Assembly: GCA_029204225.1 (NCBI GenBank)
Contig: MU833356.1
Span: 1 to 57,452 of the forward strand
DNA length: 57,452 bases
Source of the DNA: Diphasiastrum complanatum
Lineage: Eukaryota; Streptophyta; Lycopodiopsida; Lycopodiales; Lycopodiaceae
Direction: 5' to 3'
The notes beneath the pieces were generated by a model, which did no database searches, was not told the origin of the DNA, and was given only the letters and a program-made list of their open reading frames with translations. Positions 45,040 through 55,780 of this stretch are shown one piece after another. The position numbers were made by a program, and so were the translations under genes. Within the stretch, counting starts at the first letter, position 1. Each line of letters starts with the position of its first letter.

Positions 45040-45837
45040 TTCTACAAAGCTTAACAACTGTGAAATGAAAACATAAATGAAAAGGAGCACCAAGGCTTCC
45101 CAACTGGTGTTCGGAATAGAAACTAATTAAGGTGTGGCTAAGGTGGTACCCAACTAGCCACTACTTGGAAAATAAATAAACTTGCTAAGGCTTACCCAAC
45201 TAGCAAGGATCAACAATAAACTAGGTTTGCAAAGGCTTCCCAACTAGTTAACCGTAAAACTAATACTAACTCCCAAAGGAAAATGAAAGATATAAATTGC
45301 GGCTAATTAAACAATACAAAGCATGCCACAATTAAAAGCCGATGAAAAGGAGGCAAGAGGAGGCCCGAGCACCTTCCCTCAAGCTATGCACCTTCCCAAA
45401 GGGAACAAAATGAAAACACAAGATAATATCATAAAGCAATTTGCCATAATCTCAAAGTGTTCTATACATGAGAAATACCTCTCCTCATATAGCAAGGAGG
45501 GCCTTCCATAAGCATCCACTAGCTTATGGGATTAGTTCTAAACTAGCCATTCTAAGGCTTCTATAGACTTCTAACTTAGAACTTAGAACTTTTGGAGATT
45601 CTAATTTGGGACTATAGATAACTTAAGATAACTTAGAAATTTTCTAAGCTTAAGTTTCTTAAGTCTAAATTTAAGATATTTTATTATTTTTAAGCTTCTA
45701 CCCATGGACTTACAAAACACATGCCATAGTAGACGTTTATTGGCAAATACTCTTACATGGGCTTACAATACACATGCCACGGAGTTTTATTTTTTTTCTT
45801 TTTATATTTTTCACTGTGTTTGCACATTGGCTAACAT
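45040..45837 (-). repeat. Probable minus-strand LTR with polypurine tract
   Basis: At 45838-45853 the text ttatccccctccttat reads as a purine tract (ataaggagggggataa) on the minus strand. It is preceded in plus orientation by cacattggctaaca, that is, an LTR starting TGTTAGCCAATGTG. The left edge is uncertain. 45080-45245 has four units of the type aaggcttcccaactag spaced about 45-60 bp apart. Confidence 0.4.
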
Positions 45838-46379
45838 TATCCCCCTCCTTATTGGATTGGTGGTCCCACACCAATCAAAGCTTTTTTGTCCCAGATCTTT
45901 TGAGTTTCTTGGAGATGAGACTGTTGTTGTCGAGATTGGTGGATCTTGTTGTCGATTCCCTCCACCATCTGTCAGCGTAATTTATTAAGGAAGGGCAGTT
46001 GCTTGTAATAATGGAGCTCACAGTACAAAAATTGGTCTGATCAAAATTTGCGGATATGACAGAGAAATCATGAAAGTAATTTTGAGGCTCAACGAATTAT
46101 CTACGAATTCTACCAGTGAGGATCTGATGCAAAAAACTGACACGAATCTAGAATTTGTGGAGGTAATAAATGAATCATGGACAATAAAAATGGGTCTGAG
46201 CGAATTCTATCTGGTATGATTGTGCATCAAAAGCTTCTAAAAAATAATGAATCTTGTGGTTGGATAGAAAAAGAATGGTTGTAGTTCTGATCTGAAAATA
46301 TCTTGATGTTCTAAATAAGAAACATATCGAAAAAATTCATCAAAATGTCAAGCAGACAGTAATAGTTAGCGCCACACAA
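45838..46379. other. Unassigned region right of the purine tract
   Basis: Possibly the 3' end of the element that owns the LTR to the left, but no protein motif can be recognised. 46000-46340 is AT-rich without repeats. Confidence 0.35.
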
Positions 46380-46928
46380 ACATCCCTATGTTTTTTTAGT
46401 TAAACTCCATAAACTTCGCCAGGGGTGCGACGCACAAGTGCCTCTCGGTAACACTGTGTATTCTGCACAGAAAACGGACCCGAGAGTGTTTGTGACATTT
46501 TTACGACATTTGTAAATGTCACGCCACGACAATGAGCTGATTTTCAAATTTTGTGCTCAAATATGATTCGACGGTATAGCGACCCTCAATTGTCGCTTTG
46601 ACCATCGAGTCGCGACACTCCCTTGTAATTTCAATTGGATGTCGCGCGGTGATGGTTGTTAACAATAATCTCCTGGCAACGTATTTAAAGACGAGGAGGG
46701 ATGCACATTGTTGTGCCGAAAGACATCTAATTATCGCAAAACTGTAGATAAATTTGTCGTTTTTGTCATTGATATGTCGTTATAAATGTCGCTAGGTGAC
46801 AAGCCAGTAGCGATGCTTAAAAATGAAGATAGTGACGTTTATAGGGACAATTATACAGGTCGTATCCGTTGCTAAAATTTTCATAAATGTTGCTATAAAT
46901 GTAGCTATATTTCATTGGTGTGGTAGTG
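46380..46928 (-). mobile_element. CACTA transposon terminus and subterminal region
   Basis: The right edge reads ttcattggtgtggtagtg, on the other strand CACTACCACACCAATGAA, the CACTA-type end. Inside it lie many short copies of a motif like tgtcgctataaatg in both orientations (tgtcgcta, tatagcgac, gtcgcttt, tcgcgacac), as found in subterminal transposase-binding regions of En/Spm elements. The opposite terminus was not found, so the element length is unknown. The bases after the end are aat. Confidence 0.65.
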
Positions 46929-47234
46929 AATCTAGGAGTACTCACTGCTACCCTCACCTCTATGGTATCTTGTGTGTCTTTGCAACTTGAACATCCTTAT
47001 GAAGGCACTTTGGTCATCATGCCATGTCAAAAGATGCCAGCATGTGACAAATGAGACTAAGGTATGTGTGGGCATGAGGGAGGTGAGTGTGAAGGATGCA
47101 CAACGTGCCCTTTGTTGGAAAAACATAAATGGATGGAGGATTGATGCAGAAGTGATATATTTTCCTCAGTGCAATGCACTACGCTTAACAAATTCAAGGT
47201 CAGAATTTTTTTGAGCTCTACTTGATATAGACTT
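46929..47234. other. Unassigned spacer
   Basis: An 80-codon plus frame (46972-47214) is open but has no known motif. Near 47217, gctctacttgatatagac is reminiscent of a ruined primer site on the minus strand, next to the LTR that follows. Confidence 0.3.
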
Positions 47235-48548
47235 TGAAATCATAAGGATCTATTCAATTGATTACATAGCCATACACAAAATAATTGAATGTGCGGTAGC
47301 GAAAATAATAGATAATTCAGATGAATCAATACGAGAGCAGTATTGCATAGCAAGACGAATTAGAAAAAACATACATTCATTGCTGACATTATTCTGAATG
47401 CAATAAGACATTAGATTGAATACAAAAAGTACCATGTACAAATCAGTAGGAAATTACGATGAGCACAATACAATAGCAATGATAACTACATGTCCAAAAG
47501 CTAATCTGATTTACAATTGCTACGAAGACAGGAAGATCATATGGTAGCTTTACGCTGGCTATCTCTCTATCTAGAACTAAGCGAATGTGCTGCATCGAAG
47601 TGCACTACATCAACTTATCTGCTTCGTTGTTGCATCATCGACATTATTGGCATCATGTCTCTTTTATAGACAGAAGCATTATCACGAGAAATGATTAAAA
47701 GAATGATTTAGTTCCTAATGCTGGTCGTAAGCCTTATTGTAATTTTATGTTAACGCCTGCCAAATTGATCGTAGGATCTTCATTAGAGATGTCATCTTTT
47801 GGTGATTGCTTGTAGGTTGTAATATGTTCGTAATGCCTCGTAAAAGGTATCCTTATGTGCTCCTTATGGGTAGCCATCATAGTGACTCATAATAAGTTTC
47901 CTTACCAGCCTCTTATGACAATTATTGTAGTGCCTCATAACAGGTTTCTTATAGGCAATAATTGTAAGGCCTCATAACATATTTCCTTACGGCTTCCTTA
48001 TAAACCACGTATGAGCTCTTCTTATGAGTTTATCTTACGATTTCCTTATGAACTCTTTATGAGCTCTTTGTGGACTCTTTACAAGTTTCTTATGGGTTCC
48101 TTAAGCTTATCACTAGCAATCAAAAGGTAGGCAGGATTGTAGTTGCAATCATTGTCAAATCAATTCAATAGTGCAAAAGCTAGTCTATATAGGTAAGTAG
48201 CTTTCATCATTCTCTTTAGAAAGTTTACAATTTTTTGTCGATTCGAACTCGAGTCAAAAAAGTCGACAATTTTGTCGATTCGAGTCGGAAAGTCGACAGT
48301 AAATAATTTGTTGATTCAAGTTGGAGTCGAAACTTCAACTCGATAGTTTGATTGTCGAGACTCTCTCAATAGTTTGACTGGCGAGACTCCCTCAAAATTT
48401 TGACTTCATAGTTTGATTGTCACGTAGATACCTATTTGCGATTCTTGTGTATTTTTGTAGATTGTGTGACAATGTGAGTAGATACATAGCAACATGAATG
48501 GATCTAGATTAAGTATGGGATTTCAGGAGAGAAGGAATAAATCCAACA
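47235..48548 (-). repeat. Copia LTR in minus orientation
   Basis: On the minus strand it starts TGTTGGATTTATTCC at 48548, directly behind a purine tract, and extends to about 47235. Internal parts match the build of other copia LTRs here: a tandem-like block around ccttatgagctctttatgag (47870-48110) and a block of gtcgactcgagt-type complementary units (48236-48425). Confidence 0.65.
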
Positions 48549-48563
48549 CCCCCCTAAATTTGG
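48549..48563 (-). other. Polypurine tract
   Basis: cccccctaaatttgg reads ccaaatttagggggg on the minus strand, directly before the LTR start. The element interior should lie to the right, but only about 125 bp remain before the dispersed repeat at 48690. Confidence 0.7.
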
Positions 48564-48689
48564 ATCCATGAATGCCTTGATCTTCAAATTTAATGATGCA
48601 CAAAATTTGTTGTTGCATCTGTGCTCAACTCCAACATAATGTGTTGCGTTGGACAATATCCACTGCTCCATGAAGTAGGACTGTCATGT

Positions 48690-48850
48690 TAAAATTTAAC
48701 AACAAGAAGTAGAAGCACCAAGCTTGATTCTACTTGAAGACTACAAAATGCAATGAGCCACAATATCACACTACAACTTCATTACATCACCAAGATATTT
48801 AAGGTTCTATTCAAGCATTTCACAAGAGCTCTACATATGAATCTCACAAA
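48690..48850 (-). repeat. Inverted copy of the dispersed repeat
   Basis: The reverse complement of 42725-42890 (shared ctcaagcatttcacaag-type text, gattctacttgaagactac). It lies between a copia purine tract and CACTA transposase remnants. Confidence 0.75.
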
Positions 48851-48959
48851 TAATCATTGTGAATGAACATGGTGTTTCAAAATGATTAAACAAATATTGT
48901 TATAAACAAGAATGTTCTAATAATAAAGTATCTAGAGAATAATACCTTCCATTCGCATC

Positions 48960-49725
48960 CTCTTGCAAAGTCCCATTATGAGTTTGATATTTTTTGTCTC
49001 TCTTTTGTTGCTTTTTGTAGTGTGCAATGCATCCATTCTATAGTGCATTGCTTGGGCAATGGCTCAACATCATGTAAACTTGTGGCCATGTGTCTACCTT
49101 TATTCTGTCGTTGGTGCTTTTCAGACAAGGCCCTCTCTTTTTTCTCTTCTTCATATAGGTCTAACCATTTATCCAAAAACTCCACAATTATAAAGCATGA
49201 ATGTAGAAATTTTTTCTCGTTGGAAGGGTGTCAACCTATGGACCTTTCATCCTTTGAGGTTTTTCACTAGTTACCTCTTTGACCTCCTCATCACGCCACA
49301 ATAGTGGAGTAGATGGATGTAGTTGGTGCAAAATTTCAGTAACATAAAAGAGAGATTCATGTACTAACCATCCCTCTGACATGCTACCTTTAGGCCTTGC
49401 GCACAAAATCTTTTAAGACTTTCATGTATCTTTCCATAAAGAACATCCACCTAAAAAGTCACAAATGGTTAAAAATAAGTGTTTTATTTAACGAGTTCAT
49501 GTATCTTTTGATTTAGTTTAAATACACATGGAAAGAAACATTTATACACTTATACCTAGTGTGCACTGGACCAACAATAGAAACTTCTTCAACCAACTGC
49601 ACCAATAAATGAACTTGCGAGTCCATGATGGAAGTTGGAAAATATCTCTCAAACATGCACACAATCTCCACCATATTCTCTTGTCTCTTGCGAAGATCCA
49701 ACTCAAAGATTTCTTTTGAACACAT
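48960..49725 (-). pseudogene. CACTA (En/Spm) transposase C-terminal part, DUF4218
   Basis: The minus frame 49725-49513 has the DUF4218 pattern: KRQENMVEIVCMFERYFPTS, then MDSQVHLLVQLVEEV, then GPVHTRY. This domain follows the tnp2 transposase core in plant CACTA proteins. The protein continues in other frames with LYGKIHESLK near 49440, LHPSTPLLWRDEEVKEV near 49300 and KWLDLYEEEKKERAL near 49165, ending around 48976. Frameshifts separate the parts. The tnp2 core itself is not found upstream (49760-50020). Confidence 0.75.
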
Positions 49726-50020
49726 CTATCTGCAACATATTCAATCCATTTTATGTCTATTTGAATTTCCAGTCAATAAATACTAAATAAAAAAATGCCC
49801 CAAGTACATGTAAATACCTGACCTACATTACAAATGGACTATTGCCTCTATTTTGTAGCTACTCGAGGTAGAGGGGAGCGAAGCATGATTGGAACCCTTC
49901 TTTTCCTCCTCAAAATCCTATTTGTTGTGTGACATATGAGCCATTAATCTTGATTGAACCATTTTGATAGTTTTAGCTTTTTGATTGGTCAATAACTCAC
50001 ATGCCAACACATAGGCATTA

Positions 50021-50234
50021 GAGGAGTTTTGAACTCCAAAAAGACCCTTTAAGAATTCGTGCAAGATTTAGTTTTTATTATTAAAATATTATAGCACTAA
50101 TACTTTTGACTTGTCATAACTTCCTAATCGTAGCCAGAAGTATGTTGTTTAGATTGGTCCATGTGTAAGAAAAAATTGAGAAAAAATATAAAAAGAATCT
50201 TTACAAAGGGTCTTTCTTGGATTTAGAACTCCTC
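50021..50234. mobile_element. MITE-like element with TA target site, short copy
   Basis: Inverted ends gaggagttttgaactcc, then aaaaagaccctt, and on the right aaagggtctttcttgg, then atttagaactcctc; flanked by TA (50019-50020 and 50235-50236). It matches 27081-27444 at both ends but lacks about 150 bp of the middle, as internal-deletion derivatives do. Confidence 0.78.
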
Positions 50235-51239
50235 TAATGGATGAGTCACAAATCCAACCTCAACTTGACAAATGTAAGTAGCCTAACCTAACTCGAGCTA
50301 CATCACTTTCTACTTTTGACCAAATCAAGCCTTTACATGTGTACTTACACAAATTGCCTCTTATCACCTACTTACACATGGATGGATGCCTCTAAAACTT
50401 CAAGTACCCCTAACTCAAGATGAATTAACTACTTTTGACTATTTTTCGCATGTGGGAACTGTCATTCCTATGATTGGTCTTGGGTAGCATGTCCACGCTA
50501 GGGACCGGTAGACCAACAACCCGTAAGTTAATTGTGAATATAAGGGAATTGGGGCCCTTATGTGTATATGGTCATAGTTAATGGTTGTAGGCCTAAACAC
50601 ATGGTGGTGGAGTTGGTATGGGTCTATCAGTGAGTCATTAGGGAATTGGATGACGTGGTCCAGATAGGCTGTAGAGGTGTCCAGTGAGGTGTCACAGTGC
50701 ACTACTAGTGGTGCATGGGCCTTGGAGGGTATAAGTATACCTGCTGGGCTCTCACTAGTGTATGCTTGATTTTGTGAGTAGTAGCTACATGCTATTGGTG
50801 TGACTCCTCTTTCCATGACTCTAATTGATCCATAGCTTGGGGTCTAGATTTGTACGATCTAGGTTTGGTTGGGTTGGTTTATCCACCACCCGTTCCCTTG
50901 TGTTGTTGCTTTGATGGTATGCGTAGACTAGTATCCTGTAGTGAGGACTTTACAAATGGGTTCTAGAAAATTTGCTAGTTTCGTTCTCAAGAATGTGGGC
51001 AGTAGTTCCGAGAATTGAAAACAAGCCTTGTGCATATTTTGGGTTCCTCCAACTTGGCCTTCTCTTGAGATTAGCATATTTCTAACCATGATGGAGGGTG
51101 TAAGCATGGCCCCACCCTCACCCTCATCCAACGATGGAACATCCTCCATCTAGATGGATGTATCATCATGACTCGTTATGCACCACTTGTTCTCTTGTGT
51201 TGCTGCTTTGTATGGTATGCTTAGGCTAGAATCCTGTTG
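50235..51239. other. Unassigned region with a 60-bp direct repeat
   Basis: 50893-50952 and 51191-51251 share cttgtgttgttgctttg, atggtatgcgtagac and atcctgtagtgaggacttta with several differences. The 125-codon minus frame at 50816 has no known motif. The stretch may be an old LTR, but no primer site or purine tract supports it. Confidence 0.4.
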
Positions 51240-51440
51240 TGTGGACTTTACAGGAACACACTCCACATGTGTGAGATGTACTCTCATACAAGAAAATACA
51301 AAGTATCCAAGCTAGATTTTGCTAAATTCCTCCTCAAAAACTAGCTTGGTAAGGTACTAGATCAACCAAGGAGCTTGTGAAACTTGTTGAATGGATCCTT
51401 TGGTATGCATGGGAAGTGAAGACCAGCCAAGGGATCCTCA
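51240..51440 (-). repeat. Diverged relative of the 495-bp P/Q repeat
   Basis: It shares ggaacacactccacatgtgtg, gctagattttgc, ctcctcaaaaactagcttgg and gtgaagaccagccaa-type phrases with 24220-24420 and 27680-27870, in the same order and orientation. Confidence 0.55.
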
Positions 51441-51579
51441 ATAGCAGCAACTTCACCATGTCCATGGTAAGATTTCTTTTGTAGAAATCACTTGCAACAA
51501 CTTTGAAGAGCATTCCACCAATTTGCCACCAATTCCTTGTGCTTCCTCCATGCTTGATGATGATCTTTGAGCTGAAAGC

Positions 51580-51905
51580 CATGAATGGAGACAATATAAT
51601 CACCTCTAAATAGAAATAGCATAGAAACAAAGACACATTTGCAAATAATTCGACAATATTTGGCAATGCGCTTGCTTCTCCAAAGTTGTGGAGACAAACT
51701 TAAATTGCTGAGAACCTCAGAACTCCACATGACTTTAGAAGAAGATTAATTTTCATTATTGGAATAGAGAGAGCATTCCTTTCATTGCTCTTTTATTTTT
51801 TGTATTGTGGAGGGATAGTAGGAGAGGAGGCGACTATTGCTTCATGAGCTAGGATTGTGATCTTTCTTATGTAATGTGTGTGGGCACATGAATATTGGCA
51901 ACTTG
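51580..51905 (+). repeat. Direct copy of the dispersed repeat
   Basis: It matches 42392-42720 (tattggaatagagagag, ttgtattgtggagggatag, aggattgtgatctttcttatg). The DUF4216-like fragment begins right after it. Confidence 0.8.
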
Positions 51906-51939
51906 TTGTCATGTGGCAGTCAAAATGTATAATGAATGC

Positions 51940-52140
51940 TATATGGGCTTTTGGTTTCCACTTTCGTGTTGAAAGGATTGATAACAAAGAGATGCACACA
52001 TGATTGTGGTGTAATAGCATCTTTCCAACAAGAAAGTCAAAGCAGTGCACGAGATCGGAATCCCATCTCAGGAGACAGAATATACGTAGGAACTATACAA
52101 AATATTTATGATGTGTCATTTGGTCAACATTTCAAAGAAT
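51940..52140 (+). pseudogene. CACTA-associated DUF4216-like fragment
   Basis: With one frame change the text gives GFHFRVERIDNKEMHT, then HDCGVIASFQQ, then SARDRNPISGDRIYVGTIQ, then NIYDVSFG. This follows the DUF4216 pattern that I know from plant CACTA proteins (a FHT block, a T-x-NSGV block, then D-x-NP-x2-G-x3-YYG-x-I). DUF4216 normally lies behind DUF4218 in the same protein, yet here the DUF4218 remnant (48960-49725) is on the other strand, so parts were rearranged or come from two elements. Assignment is from memory. Confidence 0.55.
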
Positions 52141-52299
52141 ACACCAGCAAGATTCAATGCGGCCATAAGATCAAATGCAATTAAATTCAGCAAAGGAGAG
52201 TTTTTGGATCACCAAGTGCATGCTTCGAGACAAGGACATGCTAGAATGCATGGCAGTGGAAACAAAGAGAAAATAAAGGTATGTGGTATTTCTAGTGTC

Positions 52300-53595
52300 A
52301 TGGCAGTCTCCACAATTGATTGTTGCAAAGGGAAGTGTTGCCAAATAACAAGCCGCAAAGAAGTTTTCGAGTCTCGCTTGAACGGGCAACGACATAACGA
52401 TCGACTAACATTTGTGTTTGATTCATTTTCATCAGCACCAATGTGAACTAGAAAAATGATGTATAATGGAAGAAGTATTTGTGAGAAATCTTGGTGGATT
52501 ATTCACGGCATTTCAAGAGCTTCATTTTTTAGATACAAACATCTATGAAAAACGAGTGCAGTGAAAGGGATGCATGGTAACATGGGTAATTACAGAGAAC
52601 ATGGACATGATACTGCAGCGAAGGAAGCAATTTGGGAGTTTATAAAAACAACTGTAGATAGAATGCCACACAAGTGTCGAACTACTAATATGGGAGTTCG
52701 AGACACACAATATGTTCTTCCCAGTGTGTACAAGGTAAAGGACATTCAAAACGAAGTCAATGGTCAATTGGAAATGGTGAATGTCAAAGGCATCTCACAA
52801 GCTATGATGAGTTGATTGTGAAATAATGATTTCAAGGAGGTTCAAATAGCAACAAACAATGGTTTCTCAAGATGTGATGTGTGCACATCCATAAAAGAGA
52901 AATTGCAATCCACAAAGGTGGTCTCTGAAAAGTAGTGGTAAAGATTAAATTAAGATTCATTGATTGTTACCAAGTACCATTTTGTTATGGATTGGATCAG
53001 AGGAACTTGTTGTAGTGTATATTACAATAATAGGTTGTTGTCATGCTTGAAACCAAATGAATACCTTTGCATAATTCAGGACAAAATGGACCAAAAGAAA
53101 ACAAGCATTCCTCGATTGGTTCCTGAACCAAAAGCTATAGCATGAGCATATGCCATGCCTTTGTCACTTACGAGTATGCTTATGCATGGACATGGTCCAA
53201 AGGCATTTGGCCACTTTGGATTGTTATTGTGGAAATAAGATCCAAATTTCACCATTGGATCTTTGGAAAAATGTTTGTGAGACTTGGAGGCTTTTAATAG
53301 GACAACGCATGCAGATCCATATTCTACACAATTGAAAAACAATGACATAGTTGATGCATTGTTGTCTCAAAGGTCCCTTTCACATGCCAAAAAATTGGCG
53401 AGAGAAATTGCAATGGACTTGAAGAAAAATATTTCGACACAAAATTCGCTTCGGTTTGAGAAAAATAACATTGGAAAGGATTTACGACATGCAAGCAATG
53501 ACACATCAATAGGTGTGCATAATGGAGAAGTAAGTCTAGATGAGAGAAAGATGTCGTTCCAAAGCAACTTAGCTTGGGATGCATTCATCAATTGA
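52300..53595 (+). pseudogene. Decayed transposase-like gene of an uncharacterised family (DUF7869 type)
   Basis: A single frame is collinear over 432 codons, from an ATG in good context (atggca, 52300) to the TGA at 53593, broken only by in-frame stops. Motifs in order: a Cys-rich start CCKGKCCQ (52318), SICEKSWWIIHGISRASFFR (52474), GMHGNMGNYREHGHDT (52564), FIKTTVDRMPHK, LPSVYK, NDFKEVQIATNNGFSRCDVC (52828), LCIIQDKMDQKKTSIPRL (53062), LTSMLMHGHGPKAFGHFGLL (53167), DPNFTIGSLEKCL and DLEAF (53290). I recall this order from a large family of plant and oomycete proteins of unknown function (DUF7869, suspected to be transposase-derived). Several stops replace expected Trp or Arg codons (TGA before NNDFKEV; TGA between KCL and DLE). 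The family's C-terminal half, with its conserved Asp-Asn region, is missing. Confidence 0.65.
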
Positions 53596-54139
53596 CTCAA
53601 ATTTATTCGAGGCAATTATCAAGAGACACGTGGATGATTTGGATGGTGTATAGATACACTAGTGTGTGAACTTCAAACATATAATTGACAAGACTATACA
53701 CTACAAAAAATACATATTAATAATGAAAAGAGATTAATACTTAATAAAAGTCGAGTCTATGGAAGGTTAATAAATGATGCCAATCTGCATACCTGGAACA
53801 ATCGTGATTGCTACAATAATTTGAGAAACATCCACTTCAAGTAGTATTGAGGGTTTCCCCTGAAACAAGAAGAAAAAGTGAAATATAGTTAGGCTATCAC
53901 ACTATTCTTTTGCAACCTCTAAACAAATGATTGTCGGTTCCTGTGAAAGATTTTCATATCCTTAAGATCCAATCTACTTGAATGATCTTTGGTTAGAAAG
54001 AGAAATACACTACCAATCTCACCAATGTAGAAAAATCAGCATCTACACACAATTTGAGATGCAAACACTAATAGAACTTGATCAAACTTGAATGAAGTGA
54101 TTATGTACTGTTGTTGTCCGTATAAAACCAGCAAGCTAC
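53596..54139. other. Unassigned spacer
   Basis: AT-rich without a protein. cactacaaaaaatac at 53699 looks like a CACTA terminus, but the expected subterminal repeats do not follow. Confidence 0.35.
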
Positions 54140-54591
54140 TGTATTTCACATGTGTGGATCCAAAAATAGCAAATATAGATCATTCTACACATAGAATTGC
54201 AAGCAGTCACCAAGATAGTGCACCAATGGATAGTAGAACCCAAGAGAACCATGTATAAGCATGAAATGAAATAGAGAAGAGAGAATATCACTCTCTCCAC
54301 GAGTTACATCCTTTTATAGCAGGTCCAAACACTATTTGGCCACTTGGCATTCCCACCAAAATGCTAACCCTACTAATTTTGGGTCTAGATTCAATGTACC
54401 CAACTATTCAAATTGAATATTCTCAAACTCGCATTCTAACTTTCCCACACTTTCAAAAAGTATTTATTCAAATGAGATTTAGACTAATGAACTTTGAAAA
54501 GTCAACCTCTAAGTCTAAAACATGTTTTGGCCTCAATATGCCAAATATGGAAATATTGCAAAATGTGATGAAACTAGTTGAATCTTTCGCA
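54140..54591 (-). repeat. Copia 3' LTR in minus orientation
   Basis: On the minus strand the LTR starts TGCGAAAGATTCAAC at 54591, directly behind a purine tract (gaagagggag, 54592-54603). tccttttatagcagg near 54310 gives a TATA-like stretch on the minus strand. The left edge is uncertain; cacatgtgtggatcc, then agatcattctacac, resembles the outer ends at 23533 and 32572. Confidence 0.5.
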
Positions 54592-54603
54592 CTCCCTCTT
54601 CAA

Positions 54604-54871
54604 CTAGTTTTAGCATAAACTTCGATAATACTCCAAGTGAAGTCCTATGCTTCATGAACAAGTCTTTTCCCAATGCTTTGGTGAAGATATCAGCTACACA
54701 TTCCCTTGAAGACACATGTTGAAGCTCCACCTCCTTTGCAATGACTCGCTCCCTCACAAAATGATATTGTATCTCAATATGCTTGCTCCTAGCATAGTTT
54801 TTGACAATAGAACTTTGATTCATCATAAGAATAATCTTCTTTCTAAGAATAGACCTCCTTTCAATGATCAT
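54604..54871 (-). pseudogene. Copia RNase H C-terminus
   Basis: Minus frame with YARSKHIEIQYHFVRERVI, then VELQHVSSRECVADIFTKAL, then GKDLFMKHRTSLGVL, the usual end of a copia polyprotein, followed by a purine tract and LTR. Upstream similarity is lost before DNQS (54840), so only the last 80 or so codons remain. Confidence 0.85.
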
Positions 54872-54959
54872 GTAATGCTCAAAATAGAAACAACCATAAT
54901 TGATATAGAGTCCACTTGGGATGCTTCACTATTTCTTACATCAATTTTACATATCAAGA

Positions 54960-55434
54960 TGTAACTAGAACATGAAAAATCAAATAGAATGTAAATGAAA
55001 TGATTCCACCATGCTTCCAACTCTGAACTCTCTGGAAAAATATAGCAAACAAACAATAAATGTGAGTGATCAACTTTTGCTTGCATGTCTCCTCCTCCTT
55101 TGTCCTTTGTTGCCTTGTATCCACCATGATACTCCATGAATGAGCCTCCATCTTCTTGAACAACAATAGTGCTAGAGACATCATCAATGCAATGTTTTTT
55201 CATTTCAGAAAGTGACCACAACACATAGGTACCAATGGCCTCTTCTATTGTCTCAGCACCCATTGTTGGAAAAGGGAGCTTTGCATCAAGTTGCATGCCG
55301 TTTTCCACATCCACGCATGCCATGCCATCATTTATTCTTTGAAAGTGACACAGATCTCCAACACATGTGCTTTTAGTCTTGCCCAAGGCTAACAAAAATC
55401 CATGGAATTGTAGATCCACTAGGTCCAATGACAA
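54960..55434 (-). pseudogene. CACTA-associated DUF8039-like domain
   Basis: The 188-codon minus frame contains MQLDAKLPFPTMGAETIEEA followed by IGTYVLWSL, near 55300-55210. From memory this fits a domain found in plant CACTA-linked proteins (DUF8039; a V-x2-DAxLPxP block, then I-x2-A-x-G-x-x-V-x-W). The rest of the frame has no motif that I know. It is a long frame for this region, so the decay is modest or the frame is fortuitous in its second half. Confidence 0.4.
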
Positions 55435-55780
55435 CCTGGTTGAAAAAGAACATTAGCAAATGTGCATGCATGAACAAGTAAGTTTGACAAAACTAACACT
55501 CATTAAATCACAACATCAACAACACATTTTTTATGAAACCTGGCCCACCACATATAATTGTCAAGTATAAGCCAGCCTGCTCACTAGTACTCACTCACTA
55601 ATGTCTCAAGAATGGCTTAGTAGAACTAAAGAATGACATGGCCTATGAAACAACTGTCTGGCCGCACGGGATTGTCAACCTTGTGTAGGAAAGAGTGGAA
55701 TGTTGGAGTGTGGAGGGTGGAGTAAGAAAACTGGTACACGTATCAAGTGAAGTATCAAGTGGCTTAAAGTGAAGTAACGA
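55435..55780. other. Unassigned spacer
   Basis: No protein or repeat is recognised. Short phrases near the end (tatcaagtgaagtatcaagtgg, aagtgaagtaacg) lead into the palindromic array. Confidence 0.35.

Noticed and set aside
50439-50816. 125-codon minus frame as a host gene
   Set aside because: No recognisable domain, and the region is surrounded by repeat fragments; kept only as unassigned.
53699-53713. cactacaaaaaatac as a second CACTA terminus
   Set aside because: No subterminal motif follows and no inverted partner with a target duplication is seen.
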